A stretch of 64,000 bases of DNA from Prorocentrum cordatum (GCA_963575745.1 CAUYUJ010021170.1:644301-708300), one strand, 5' to 3'. Counted from the first letter of the stretch, positions 1-11,930 are shown. Notes: a model not told the origin generated them from the sequence alone. Numbers and translations are program-made.

Positions 1-379
1 GCGAAGCAGCAGGAGGAGAAGGGGAGGATGGGTGGATGGATGGATGGACAGCGCCCTAGAAAGGTCGGAGGGTGACAACACCAAAACGTGGGCGGGGATC
101 GACCCGAGCTGCTCGTGGGCAGGGGCTGTGGGAGCATCCGAAGAAAACCTGCAGAACCAAGGTTACAGAGACTTCAGGCTCAATTGAACCCAAGTCAACA
201 TCAGACCGCTCCAAAAGCAACGCTCTATCAAGAAAGGTTCTGACACGCATGCTGGGTCCAGGCCCGCGCCGAGACCTGCTCAGGACACCTAACCCCTGAC
301 GCGGTGACTGCGTGCAGATCTCAGTGAGCTTCACGGCTCCCCTTTGACTCCAGCCCCCACACTTTGAGTACAAAACCTG

Positions 380-534
380 AACCAGCCTCGAACGTATCCC
401 TATCCCGAAGATGGGCGAGCAAAAAGCGAGGACAATATTAGGGCCCGGCCCCCAGAAACTGAGGGAATCCTCAAGATCGGCATCGAGGTACGATGATATC
501 AAACATCAGGATAGGGATATGTGTCAAACTTGTT
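380..534. mobile_element. Small TIR element (MITE-like), family 1, diverged copy
   Basis: The left end (AACCAGCCTCGAACGTATCC) and the reverse complement of the right end (AACAAGTTTGACACATATCC) form imperfect terminal inverted repeats of about 27 bp. The 8-bp direct repeat AAAACCTG flanks it at 372-379 and 535-542, as expected of a target-site duplication. A second copy with better-preserved ends lies at 44071-44228. There is no coding capacity. An 8-bp duplication fits hAT-like transposition, but the superfamily is an inference. Confidence 0.7.
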
Positions 535-542
535 AAAACCTG

Positions 543-1405
543 TGCTCACGGCACAGAGCCCCACTGGCACCCGAGGGCCTCGGCGCTTCGGAGGCCGAGC
601 CCGACGCAGCGGCGAGGATGTGGCCGCGGGGCGCCCGCAGCAGCGGGAGGCGGGCCCCTGCACCCGTGCATCGGCCAGGCCTGCCCCTGTGCCATCGGCG
701 ATCCCGCGATGCGCGCTGGCGGAGGGAGGGGGCGCATCGCCCCCCACGAAAGACAAGCGAGCCACGAGTAAACACACACACAGGACCATCACCTGGTGCC
801 CCCCTGCTCTGACATCTCAGCTGGCAAGTCTGGATCTCTGCGCGCTTCGACAGCGTCGGCACGCGTGCAGGTGCAGAAGCGATGATGTAAGGCGTCACGC
901 TTCCAATCCCACTGGTGAACTCCTTCCATGAGGGATCCCGCTTCACAAGCAAGGAGTTCAGTCTAGCTGGCATCACGCGCGAACGCGAGAAGAAGTAGTT
1001 GCGGTTGACGAATATGCTGCTTGCCACGCGTGCACATGCAACCACGCACGAGATCAAATGTGGCTGGCATCCCTGTTAGATGCCCAAGACTCCTACCGAG
1101 CTTAGAGTCAGCCTCCCTCTGAAGACAGTCATTTACAAGATCAATAAGAAGGCGTGCGGGCCTTACTGGTATCTACAACGTTGCCCCAATGGTCAAACCA
1201 CTGAATGCCCGAGACAACCATCAACCCGAAAGAGGACGCCTACTAATTCTCCAATCCCCAACCTCGCTAACCCGCGCCTGGTTCCACAACTGGAGGATGG
1301 AAACGGAATGAGGGCTCGGGAAGTTAAGCTGGAAATTCCAAAGCGTTCGACGCCACTGCAGCGCAGGAGCTACAGCAAGTAGAGTGACCCACTAAACGTA
1401 TAAAA
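543..1405. other. Intergenic DNA, nothing recognised
   Basis: The open frames here are short, overlap each other on both strands and show no recognisable motif. No repeat was noticed. Confidence 0.5.
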
Positions 1406-1792
1406 CTAACTAGGCCGACGCACTGGTGCCGCCATGAGTTTGGGGCAACCGTCTAGACCGCCCGAGACTTGCGCAGCTTTGCCTGAGAACAAATCCAGAA
1501 CCTCAGAAGCATACGATGACGCAGGAGCAACACCGGCGCGCAAAACATTGGCCAGGCCAAACTTGGCCTCTTTATTCGGGGCCCAAGCTTTGAAACGATG
1601 AAAGCTCGCACCCCGCATGCGTGAGCACTGCTTGACACGGGCACGCGCAGCAGATCGCTCAGCACCAGGCGCATCGTCAACACCCAAATGCCTCACTGAA
1701 TCCTTCTGAACTGGTGGGGCAAGCCCGAGACCACAGACAGGGCCCGCTCCGGGGCCCCGCATCCAAAACAATACATCGTTTGGCGAGGACAT
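1406..1792 (-). pseudogene. Fragment resembling the C-terminal part of a dinoflagellate non-LTR reverse transcriptase
   Basis: This 128-residue open frame contains a stretch after residue 50 (MRGASFHRFKAWAPNKEAKF, then VLRAGVAPASSYASEV) that resembles the region downstream of the reverse-transcriptase palm in dinoflagellate LINE-like elements. There a basic 'R..R...L' helix is followed by 'G..PA..YG..V'. No YADD box, endonuclease or upstream palm is present, so at most it is a short relic. The family assignment rests on remembered pattern only; a chance frame is a real alternative. Confidence 0.35.
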
Positions 1793-1924
1793 CGTTTACA
1801 GCCGCTTGGCCCCACGCCGAGGGGCCGCCCCCGTTTTGCTTCCGCCCGTCTTCCGCGGAGGAAGAGAAACAAACCGCTCGATCTCTCGAGGACGAGGCCG
1901 TTCCTACAGAGTGCACTCCGCACG

Positions 1925-2151
1925 TACGATCCGGAACTTTGGCTTAGCGTGTCGCGGCGGCGGCCCCAGCGACACGCTATGCTTTGCGGGCGGGTAGGGT
2001 GTCACTCCGCTCCGCGGGCTGGGAAACAGGGAACAACTCGGAACATTTACGCTTGGGGACAGGGGCGGGGGGGGGGTGCTGGCGTGTCGCGCCGAAGCGT
2101 GGTGGGCTAGAATTGGCAGCGCAACACGCCAAGCCAACGATCCTGACCGTA
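1925..2151. mobile_element. Small TIR element, family 2, copy A
   Basis: The left end (TACGATCCGGAACTTTGGCT, continuing TAGCGTGTCGC) is mirrored by the right end (GCAACACGCC ... GATCCTGACCGTA), giving TIRs of about 31 bp. The internal sequence, including the CGGCGGCCCC block just inside the left TIR, is shared with copies at 3230-4190 and 58923-59146. There is no coding capacity, and no clear target-site duplication was found. Confidence 0.75.
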
Positions 2152-2574
2152 CAGTGGGGGGCACAGCAAAGTACAGCTAGCGCTACGCTTGGCCCTCTCC
2201 AGGGGCGTGATCCTGACCAGAACCTGAAGGCGCATCCGGCGGTGGCGACGAGGGCTGGGTACAGCGGCATCGGTACGAGAATTCTTTCTATGTTGGCGAT
2301 TTCCTCTGTGCGTCTGTGCCTGCTGCAGTTTGTACTCGATGCGCCAATGCGTAATAGGAAATTCGCCGGCCCAACGGGCCAGAGGCGTGCTAAGATCTCC
2401 AGTAACTACTTAACAATATTTCTAACTCGCGCGCGCGGGGCGGCCCCTGGGGAGCCCCGGACGAAAAGTACCCCGGCCGATCCCCGGCTGATCCCCGGGC
2501 GATCCCCAGGGGGGAGGCTATTTTTCGCCACCCCTCACGAGGATCGTGGCCTCCGAGGGTGGGGCTGCCAACGA
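2152..2574. other. Intergenic DNA, nothing recognised
   Basis: Unique-looking sequence. The 256-residue plus-strand open frame crossing it runs into the adjacent minisatellite and has no domain signal. Confidence 0.5.
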
Positions 2575-2725
2575 CTACCCCCCTCCCGCCCCAAGGGGCT
2601 CCCAAGAGCCCCCCAAGAGGCCCCAGGGGAGCCCAATACGCCGCCAAGGAGCCCCAAGACGCTCCCAAGAAGCCCCCAAGAAGCCCCCAAGACGGCCCCA
2701 AGAGGCCCCAAATATCGCTCCAGGG
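2575..2725. repeat. Short minisatellite of CCCCAAGAGGC type
   Basis: Imperfect 10-16-bp units (GCCCCCAAGAGGCCCC, GCTCCCAAGAAGCCCC). They belong to the family that builds the large array from 24.5 to 41 kb and the patch at 58.2-58.5 kb. Confidence 0.8.
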
Positions 2726-2763
2726 CCAGCGGAATGAGCGAAGCGATTAAATAAGGGGGTCTG

Positions 2764-2863
2764 CAGAAAGGTTATGATGACTGTTCTTCCTATCCTCTGG
2801 AGAGCTGTATAAGCAGAAAGGTTGTGATGACTGTTCTTCCTATCCTCTGGAGAGCTGTATAAG
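2764..2863. repeat. Perfect-length 50-bp tandem duplication
   Basis: Two head-to-tail copies (2764-2813 and 2814-2863) beginning CAGAAAGGTT differ at a single position (tATGATG against tGTGATG). This is a recent local duplication. Confidence 0.95.
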
Positions 2864-3229
2864 CCGCCAGCGAGAAGCCTAGGCCGCAACAGGGCGGCGC
2901 TGCTGCCACCCGCTTGGGCCGTCTCCGGAGTCCACGACGCCGAAGCGGAGGTCGGACACGCCGGCCGGCCTCGAGACGCGCGCCCGCCACAGCGCGACGA
3001 AGAACTCCTGGCCGCCCCAGCGCCGATCATTCGCAACATGTGAACGTTTTCGTAGTCGGCGCTTCGACATTTCGGCGTAAGGGGGTGGGTCTGGCTCCGG
3101 ACCTTTGCCTCCTGCGACTGTTTGCTTGAAACAACCGCCAAAAGCAGACAAGATCTACTTCATGGGGGGGAGGGAGTGCGAGGACCCGCGCCGATCGGCA
3201 AAACAATGAATAAGAAAACGATCACCATT

Positions 3230-4190
3230 CGGTCAGGAACTCTTGCTTAGCGTGCCGCTGCGGCGGCCCCAGAAACACCCCCTGTGCCCTGCGGGTGGAC
3301 GGCGTGTCGCTCGGCTCCGCATGGCGGGAGGCCATAAAAGGCTCGCGACGTTGACGCCTGGGGGCTGGGACATGGATGCCGTGGTCGACGGCGGTCTGGA
3401 GGTGGGCCCAGCCCCGTCCGCCGTGGCGCCCCCGCCACGGAAAGGCCACCCCGCGGGACGCCGCCACGGGCGGCTTCGCGGTGGCGACTCCGCCACGGGC
3501 GCCGCCAGGGGTCGAGCGGCGAGAGGAGCGCTGGGCGGACGCTGACGAGGAGACCACCGCGTTGGGGCTCTGGCTCCCAGGCGCCGGCGGGCCCGGCCCT
3601 GGCGCGCGCCCAGCCCTGGCCTGCCGCCTCGGCCCCGGCCTGGCGCGAGCCCCAGCGAGGCGACGCGTCGCACCGGCCTCCAGCGCCGCAGGGGCGGCGG
3701 CCGCCGCCTCGGGAGGCGGAGACCGCCGCCCGCCGCAACGGCGCAGCTCGCGGATCCCGCGTGCGAGGCGCAGGCGGCGGCGCTGCGAGCGCGCGCCCTG
3801 GGCACGCTTGGCCCGGCGGCGGTCGCGGGGGCGGCCGCAGGGGGGCTGCGGGCCCTGGAATCGCAGGCGCGGTGCCCGGCGGGCCGGCGCGGCCGGCCCC
3901 CGACCACCACCTGCCTCCCGGGTGCTGCGCGGGCCCTGGCTGGCGCTGTGAGCGCGCGTGTGCGGGCACGCGCGCCCCGCCCCTCGCCTTCCCCTCCCGC
4001 CCCGTGCCCCCCCCCCCCAGCGCCCTCGTGTTTCGTCTGTCGTCCGTCGTCTTCGTCGTCGTGTCATGCCGGCTCTCTGTTCTCTGCCACTGGGCTCCGC
4101 TTCTTCGCCGGTGCGACAAAAACATCTCGCGCCGCAGCGGTGGGCCAGAACTGGCGGCGCGGCACGCGAACCCAAAGTTCCCGACTGTGT
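3230..4190. mobile_element. TIR element, family 2, copy B, with ~740 bp of extra internal DNA
   Basis: The left end (TCGGTCAGGAACTCTTGCTT, then AGCGTGCCGC) and the first 150 bp match copies A and C. The matching right end (GGCACGCGAA ... AAGTTCCCGACTGTG) appears only at 4120-4190. Between them, about 3375-4120, lies very GC-rich DNA rich in CGCCGC and GGCCCG that the other copies lack. Either the element carries an insertion, or two partial copies happen to face each other. Long frames through the GC-rich part exist on both strands and look compositional. Confidence 0.6.
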
Positions 4191-4639
4191 AGCCCCCAGC
4201 GCACACGCTGGCAGTGCGTGGGGCGCAATAGGCAGGCAGTGCGCGATAGGCCGAAGCGCCCCTGGCCCTGACTCTGGCAGCGCGCCAGCCCTCCCGAAGC
4301 AGCCGCAGCGCTCCCGCTGGGACCTTGGCCAATCGGCTTGCCACGAGGAGCACAGATAAGCCCAGACAACATATGCCAAGAGGGGGAGATGGGTGAAGAC
4401 AAATCTGGTTAGAATCCGACCCCAGACTCCTCTCGAGGCCCCCAAGCACAAGTTTTCCCGAGCCGCGTCCAGCCGCGGCGAGGAGACCCCCCCCCCGACG
4501 GCCAACGATCGCTGTCTCAACTGGCCCTCCTCTGAAAGGCGGGAAGGAGGAGGAGGACGAACAGCACAGCGCAGCGAGCAGACGCCGACCGGGGTAAGGG
4601 CGACCTCCTCCGCAGAACCCCTCAGCACGTCGGCCCGCA

Positions 4640-4823
4640 GGTCGTCGGCGACGTCCTCGTCCTCGGAATCGTCCCTGTCCTCCTGGTCGTCATCGGAGAC
4701 GTCCTCGTCCTCGTCAACCTCGTCAATCTTGTCAACCTCGGCAACCTCGTCGTCGTCGTCGTCGTCAACGTCGTTGTCGTCGGTGTCGTCGTCGACGTCC
4801 TCGTCCTCGTCTATCTCGGCAAC

Positions 4824-4883
<60 letters not shown>

Positions 4884-4990
4884 TGTCGTCGTCTGTCGTC
4901 GTCGTCGTTGTCGTCGTCGTCGTCGTTGGTCGTCGTTGTCAACGGTCGTCGTCGTCAACGTCGTCGTCGTCGTCGTCGTCGTCGGCGTCA
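4640..4990. repeat. (GTC)n trinucleotide microsatellite
   Basis: Long, nearly uninterrupted runs of TCG/GTC with scattered single-base changes. They give poly-Ser on the plus strand and poly-Asp on the minus strand. Confidence 0.95.
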
Positions 4991-5217
4991 GTCGTAGTCC
5001 TCCGGGGAGGGCGACCCCCTCCGCCGCCCCCTCCGCGCGTCGGCCCGCGGCGGCAAACTTCGGCGCCACAGCGCCGAGCAGCGCGGCCGCGGCCGCGCCG
5101 ACGAGCACCGAGGCGGGCTGCGCGTTGCCTCTTCGCCCGCCGCACTCCTCTCCGCCGCCCTTCTCTCCTCGATCCTCTTCGAGCCTAGGTGCTCCTCGAT
5201 CCTCTTCGACCCTCTTC

Positions 5218-5418
5218 GATGCTCCTCCTCCTCCTGCACCTCCTCCTCCTCCTGCTCCTCCTCCTCCTCCTCCTCATCATCCGTTCCTCCTGCTCCTTTC
5301 CTCCTCCTCCTCCTCCTCCTCCTCCTCCTCCTCCTCCTCCTCCTCCTCCTCCTCTATTTCCTCCTTCTCCACCCCCGTCCTCCTCGTCCTCCTCCTCCTC
5401 CTCCACCTCCTCGTCTTT
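5218..5418. repeat. (CTC)n polypyrimidine microsatellite
   Basis: CCT/CTC repeats interrupted by a few variant triplets. The minus strand is a pure polypurine GGA tract. Confidence 0.95.
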
Positions 5419-7311
5419 CGGCAATGCTTCAGTGCATCTGGCAAGGGTAGGTCAATCAGACCACACCTCCCCCCAAGCTCCAGGAAATTGAGGCTCATGA
5501 GCCAAAACACAAACATGCCGGACGCCAACCAAACTGCCCGACAACTTCCATACCAGGACGCTGCGCCCCCGGGCAATCAATCACGCCAACCACGTACAAA
5601 ATCACAAGTTGACGGCGCCACGCCACGGAACAGCTGCTCCGACACCAGCTGCACTGGCGAGAAGACGAAGCCCCCGCACCATCTGATAAAGAACTGCCGC
5701 CGGCCATACCAGCACGCCACGCCATTGACACCAGAGGGCCGCAACTTCGTGCAGAATCGCATGCTGATGCGCTGGAGATAAGCAGCAACCCGCCATGGGC
5801 AAGCCCCAAATAGAACTCCACCGACACGCTGGGAACCCATGACAGCGTAGCTGAGCTGACAATTGGCCCCAGGATGCCACACACACACACACATCAGCCT
5901 GGGAATAAGTATCCCGCGGGCGCCGACAATGCGGCGGCCACATACAATAACAAAAGCAAGCATCCACCTCCATGTAATCCAAGAGCCAGGTACGCGCGAG
6001 CACCAGGAACGAAAATCCAGTACGTCATACATAGCGAACAGCCACCCATCCAACCACCAACGCACGGTCTGTCTCATGCTTTGGGGGGAAGATAATATTG
6101 GGTAAGGCGTGTCAGAAGATGACAATGAAAACAGGGTGCTCCAAGACCAGGCTGGAGGACCATGGTGAGGAGCAGAGTCCAGCCACGGCAAGTGCACCAG
6201 CGACACCTCTCCGTAGCGAATAAGCCCGGCGATCACCGAAGACGAGAAATGTAACCTCGACCTCGACGCTCAATTAAGCACAGACTTTGCTGGTTCAGCC
6301 TGGGAGCATCACGGAGCAGGTGGCTAGCTCGTTTGACCCTGACTGGCCTGAGCCGAGTTGGTACTGGAGCACTCCTCGTCATTTTCCTCCTCCCCCTCCT
6401 CCTCCTCCTCCTCCTCCTCCTCCTCCACCCCCCTCCTCCGCCCCCTTCGCCCCCTCTTCCTCCTCCGCGATCCTCGTCGTTATCCTCCTCCTTTTGGTGG
6501 CAAACTTTGAGCGAAACTCGCAGCGTCGTGCAACATTGCTCTTATGGGCGAGAGAGAAAAAAAAACAGAGAGAACCAAGTACAACTCAAAAAGACAAGGT
6601 GGGACAGAGTGCGGGGGTGTGAGAAAAGAGACGAAGCAAAGTGGAATAAAGGAGAGGCTCACAAGGGAGCTTAGCCATGATGCCCTTACGGAGTAGGCCC
6701 ACGCAACGTAGACCCAACCCACTACCAACTCAACTACCCCAGCCCCTTCCCAGATAAAGGCCCTCACCGATTGACATCACGGTAGTTGTTAAGAAGGCCC
6801 TCGCCGAGGGATAATGTATGAATGTGTAGGCAGCGCATGCCCTGGCCGAGGGCAGACAGGGGTCTACAAAACCTCTGAAACGCGTGGTGCGCGCGATCAC
6901 ATACCCAACCACACAATCTCCATCCATCCTCTACCTCATGATGACCCAATGCCCTACACGTTCATCGAAGATGGCAGGCCCAATGTAACACCCCCCTGGC
7001 AACAATCAACGATGGACCGATGTAAGGATGCCCGTGTCTTGCGCGGCGCGTAATTCTACTTCACAGCCAGTCGGACCTAGGTAAAGATGCCCGTGATCGT
7101 GCCCGCCCTGAGGGTCAGGTTTAAACTCCCCACCGCTACCTTCACCTCCAATCTCCCCCTCAATGAATTCCAGTTCCTCCGTCTCCTCCTCCGAAGTGTC
7201 CACGCAACACTTGTATCGTAACGGCGCTGGCTGCTGGAAAGTACTCATCTTATCCACGCCCTCACCAAGGGGCAGTGCGGCAGCTTGATGATGAAGAGGG
7301 TCTAACCGAGG
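5419..7311. other. Intergenic DNA with short microsatellites
   Basis: Contains a short (CA)n run at about 5880-5893 and a (CCT)n tract at about 6385-6432. No coding region was recognised. Confidence 0.5.
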
Positions 7312-7692
7312 TTGTGCCCCTACATAGTGTGTCGCGCTAGACCTCTCGTCGATCTGCCGCCCTCACCACCACACCAATCCCCCACCTCTGCAATTCACAG
7401 TCGAGAGCCTGCCAAGAAGCGCAGGACAGAAAACATGGACAAACTCGATCATGGCAAGCTTCTATCCGACAGTGACGGAGATGCAGTCCTGGCGGCCTTA
7501 GTCCACTTCGCCCGCGACAGCCCCTACGAGCAGCAGTACCCTGCCCACGCTGTGTTCCTGCGAATTCAGGAGTCAGCCGCAGGCCTCGGCGTCGCAACAT
7601 CGATCTTTAACTTTTGGGCATGCAACTCACAGCCCAGAGCCTGCCTGACTAGAGCCTACTTGCGACAGATGGCCTCTAGAGGCCGTGCGTGA
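7312..7692 (+). CDS. Hypothetical ORF, weak candidate
   Basis: A 126-codon open frame. The part after Met-42 (at about 7435) has balanced composition and amphipathic-looking helices (GDAVLAALVHFARDSPYEQQ), preceded by a basic KKRR cluster. It contains no repeat, unlike most open frames nearby. There is no recognisable domain, leader or splice context, and it could equally be an exon scrap of a decayed gene or a chance frame. Confidence 0.2.
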   Translation: MCPYIVCRARPLVDLPPSPPHQSPTSAIHSREPAKKRRTENMDKLDHGKLLSDSDGDAVLAALVHFARDSPYEQQYPAHAVFLRIQESAAGLGVATSIFNFWACNSQPRACLTRAYLRQMASRGRA

Positions 7693-8659
7693 GCTAATGT
7701 ATACACTCAGGCTCCTCCGGATCCCCCCATGTATGTAAGTCTGCGTTACACGGTACACGGCAAATCGTGGTTCCTACTGTATATTTGCAAACTAACCATA
7801 CGTAACGGTTTCCCCGAGAGCCTTCGTAGAGCCCCAATCCCTAGAGGCTCATTATAACGTTTCGAGTGCTCCCAAGACGTGTCTACCGAAACTGTCTTTG
7901 CTCAAACCTTTGCAGCGACACAGTGTCGCTGAGTGCGCCCGTGAGGCCCAGGATTGCGAGCCGGCCCGCAACCGAAAAGCAGCTCCTTTCCAGGACCAGC
8001 GCGCGATCAGCATCGCACTCCCCACTGCCCGATCCCATATACACCAATATCGAGGTACACAGCACGTCATCAGAGAAGATAGGCGAGAGATACACATCAG
8101 GATTGTTACCAGGGCAGTGGCTCTAGCGGGACCATTGCAGAATCACCCTCCAGCGCCACCTCCATTGCATGATCGACCGGCATCGGCAAGTTGAAACCAC
8201 CGACTGATACTCTGATGGAGGCGCGAGAGTTGTGCAAGCGCCGGGAGGCTGCAGCGGACGACAGAGGCAGAGCGGGTCCAGCACCGGAGTCTGGACTGTG
8301 CGGCCCTGGACTGTGGCTAACACGATAAACGTGCGGCCCCGGAGTGTGTCCCTGGACTGTGGCAAAACTCTGCGGCCCCGAAGGGCCCCCGCCCCCCCGT
8401 CCAAACGATAAGTGAGCACTTCTCCGTGCGGATATCGGGATGCACGGTGACGTTTGCCCCGCCAGCGCCCGATCTGCTGGGGAAGGGGGGAACATAATGA
8501 ATGTTCCCCCCGCTCCTGGGCAAAAATTGTCACGGGTACCTCTCTGGCTCCTCTCTCGTGCGGAGCGGGTGGCGAGGAACCGCCAGCCCGTAATGCTGAA
8601 ACAATATGCCGATCAGCTGACTGCGCCGCAACGAGCGTTGGATGAGGTGGGAAAAGTGA
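7693..8659. other. Intergenic DNA, nothing recognised
   Basis: Around 8290-8385 there is loose reuse of CTGTGCGGCCC/GGACTGTGGC segments. Otherwise the sequence is unique and without gene signals. Confidence 0.45.
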
Positions 8660-8773
8660 GGATAATGATGCTGCTGCTGCTGATGAGGAGGAGGAGGAGG
8701 AGGAGGAGGACGAGGATGATGATGATGATGATGATGATCATCATCAGCATCATCATGCTCATGTTGATACTGG

Positions 8774-8831
<58 letters not shown>

Positions 8832-8835
8832 GATT

Positions 8836-8927
<92 letters not shown>

Positions 8928-8990
8928 GGTGGTGATGGTGATGGTGATGATGATGCTGCTGCTGATGATGATGACCAGGATAATGAGAAG
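8660..8990. repeat. (GAT)n trinucleotide microsatellite
   Basis: About 110 triplets, mostly GAT, with GGA, GGT and CAT patches. It reads as poly-Met or poly-Asp on the plus strand and poly-Ile on the minus strand, so the long open frames across it are artefacts. Confidence 0.97.
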
Positions 8991-9106
8991 GATGGAGACA
9001 ATGCGGCGCTGGAAAGGAAACTGCGATGTGTTAATTCCGCTCGTAGACAGGAACGTCCGCGAACCTATTCTCCGCGATTTCCCTCCCCTCCACCTCAAGT
9101 TCTACT

Positions 9107-9158
9107 TATCCTCTTCTTCCTCCTCCTCCTCCTCCTCCTCCTCCTCCTCCTCCTCCCC
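9107..9158. repeat. (CCT)n microsatellite
   Basis: An uninterrupted CTC/CCT run of about 50 bp. Confidence 0.95.
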
Positions 9159-9296
9159 CTCGCCGTCGCCGAGCGAGGATCGAGGATCGATGAGGTTCGG
9201 AGGCTCGACATGATTCGAGGCTCCAACTCCAGGCGCAGGCTTCTGGAGGGCACACACCTGCCCGCCGACGCCGATCGCAGAGGAAGACAGACACGC

Positions 9297-9420
9297 ACAT
9301 AAGCATACGCTTTCGGAGCTCCGTGCGGATTTCGTCGATCGGCGCTGGACCACCCTCCCTGTCGCGCGGAGCGCGCCAGTGGTGGCGCCAGAGGCACTCC
9401 AGATCCAAGAGATCCGCGCG
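9297..9420. mobile_element. Truncated copy of the GC-rich hairpin/TIR element (family 3)
   Basis: The left end CATAAGCATACGCTTTCGGA, then GCTCCGTGCGGATTTCGTCG, matches the left end of the intronic copy at 45002-45164. The central GGCGCCAGAGG core is also shared. The right arm (GATCCAAGAGATCCGCGCG) stops where a GTC microsatellite starts, so the right terminus is missing. Confidence 0.75.
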
Positions 9421-9678
9421 CGTCGTCGTCGTCGTCCTCTCCTCGTCGTCGTCGGTCGTCGTCGTTGTCGTCGTCGTCGTCGTCGTGGTCGTCCTCGTCC
9501 TCGTCGTGGTCGTCGACGTCGATGCCTTTGTCGTCGTCGCTGTCTTCCTCGTCGTTGTCGTCGTCGTCGTCGACGTCATCCTCCTCGTGGTCCTCGTCCT
9601 CGTCCTCATCGTCGTCGTCATCCTCGTCGTCCTCGTTGTCGTCGTCGTCGTCGTCGTCCTCGTCCTCGTAGTCGTCGG
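9421..9678. repeat. (GTC)n microsatellite
   Basis: A continuous CGTCGT/GTCCTC tract that begins exactly at the broken right arm of the preceding element. Confidence 0.95.
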
Positions 9679-11930
9679 CGGCGCCCCGCGGGCCACGGAG
9701 CTGGTGAGCCAGGCCGACCCCGCCGAAGACCCCCTCGAGGCCCCGCGCGGAGGCCCTCCCGCGAGGCACGCAGCGACCGCGGAGGAGCCGCGGCTCTCTG
9801 AGAGGCGGGTCCGCCCCTCCCTGATCCCTCTCTCCCTCGGGCCTCCCTCGTCCCTCCCTCCCCCTGCTCCGCCTCCTCCTGCTCGGCCTCCATCCCTACC
9901 TGCTCCCCGGCCCTCAATAGCTATGCTCCCCACCTCCGCCTCCTCTTCCTCATCCTTCCTCGTCCCTCCTCCTTCCTCCTCCTCCTTCTTCCTTCCTCCT
10001 CCTTCCTCCTCCTCCTCCTCTTTCCTCCTCCTCCTCCTTGCTCCTTTCCCTCCTCCTCCTCCGACATCGAAGCCGACTCCGACCTCGACGCCGACGACGC
10101 CCCGACGGCGGCGCCGACGCCGACGACGACGACGCTGACGAAGACGCCGCCAACGACGACAACGAAGCCGACGGAGACGCCGACGCGAAGCACGCAGACG
10201 ACGCCGACGGCAACGGCGACAGCAACGACGCCGCGCGCCGACGGCGACGCCGCCGCCGACGGCCCCCCAAGGCCCAAAGGGCGCGCGCGCGCGGCCTGCC
10301 ACGCTCTCGGCGCAGTGCTCCCGCAGCGCGGCGGTCGCGGCGGCCGCCACCGCCCCGCCGCCCGGCAGGCCCTCCGGCGGCCGCTGCCGCCGACGCGGGC
10401 GCCACCGACGCCGCCGCCGACGACGCCACCGTCGCTCGCCGCCGCCACCCACGCCGACGCCGTGGCCACTGAAACCGCGGCCGCCGTTGTCGCTGGCGCG
10501 GCAATCGCCGAAGATGCCGACGACGACGCCGCGGCCGCCGACGCCGGGGCCGTCGACGCCGCCACTTCCACACACAGTCGCGCCGACGCCGAGACGCCGA
10601 CGACGTCTCCGATACCGCCGCCGCCGACGCCACCTTCGTCGCTGCCCTTCCCTCGCTGCCACGGCTGGATTCGCTTCGAGATCCTAGTTAGAACGTGCCC
10701 TTGGAGAAGTCTGCGGAGTGCTGGTATTGGTATCTTCCTGTTCCCCCAATGGCCACCAAAAGCCGCGACGGCCATTGTCGCCGAAGCCGACCCCGACGCC
10801 GCGGCCGCCGTCGCCACGGCCATCGCCGTCGTCGTCGTGGCGCCGCCACCGCCGTCGCGGCCCCAGATTTCAGGCGCATTGATGCCCTCAATAGGTCCCC
10901 CGGGAGACGCTGGCCCAAAGGCCGGGGGTATGAGTTTAGGCTTAAAGCTCTTGAGAGTGGGAGGAGGAGGAACAGAATAGGCCTGCGCGGCGCGGGAGGA
11001 CGAGGAGGGAAGTCGCGCGCGCAGGCTCTCTGCTAGCTCCCTCTCCCTCTGCTCTGCTCTCAGGGCGCCGGCGGCGACGACGGCATTCCCATCGCCATCG
11101 CCGCCTTCGCCGCCTTCGCCGCCTTTGCCGGATCACGTCGTCGATGCGGCTGGATCTGCCCCGAAATCCTGGTCGGAACGCAACCCAGTCAGTCGATCGG
11201 CCGTCGCCGTCGCTGCCTCGGCCATCGTGGGCGACGTCCTCGTCCTCGCGACGCCCTCGTCCTCGTCCTCGTCTCCTCGTCTTCGTCGTCGCCGTCACCG
11301 TGGCCGCCTTTGCCTTTGGTCGTAGACGCCGCCGCCGCTCGGACGTTTTTGTGGGCGTTGCTTCGGCATCCGGGGCGTCAGCCTCGGCGTCACGGCTGGA
11401 TCTGCGCCGGTATCAAGAACAGAACGGGCTAAAATCAACGACGTCGACGGGTCGGTGTCGGCGTCGGCGCGTCGGCATCGTCGGCGGCGTCGGCGTCAGC
11501 GGCATTGTTGTCGGCGTCGGCGCCCTCCATGTCCGTAGCATCATCGGAGAGAGGGTGGGGGCGGAAGGGGCGAAGATCCTCCCTAGGAAGGAACCAACCA
11601 TGACTTTTGCTGACCCCGACCACCGGCGTCGTGATTGTTTCACGGCGTGGACCCCCCAGAGGCCTCGAATTATTCCCCTCGACCGATTTTTCATTCTGAG
11701 TCGTTTTCTGATGGTCCTGGGGCCTAGCGACGACCCCCAGGAGCCGAAAAGTACAGCTGAAAAGAACACAGTCGGTCGTGATGTCTTCGTGACCCGAGGT
11801 GGTCCGGGGAACTTCACTCATCAGACCCAGGCACTCAGAATTGCGACACGCGCACATGGTCTCAGACGTGTTCCTGGTCCCGCCTGGAAATGCGACCCAC
11901 GGTATAGGGCAGGCCTCCGATTGCCAAGGG
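9679..11930. repeat. Low-complexity CCT-, GCC- and GAC-rich region
   Basis: Polypyrimidine runs at about 9840-10060 pass into imperfect (GCCGAC)/(GCCGCC) repeats to about 10870 and again at about 11080-11520. All long frames are dominated by Arg, Ala, Ser or Asp and change character with frame. No gene was recognised. Confidence 0.75.

Noticed and set aside
3222-5108. 628-codon minus-strand open frame
   Set aside because: Runs through a (GTC)n microsatellite as poly-Asp and through GC-rich DNA as Arg/Pro/Ala; no domain.
4393-5781. 462-codon plus-strand open frame
   Set aside because: Poly-Ser and poly-Pro from trinucleotide repeats; no conserved segment.
9106-10662. 518-codon minus-strand open frame
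   Set aside because: Composed of Arg-, Thr- and Glu-rich runs from GAC, GGA and GCC repeats.
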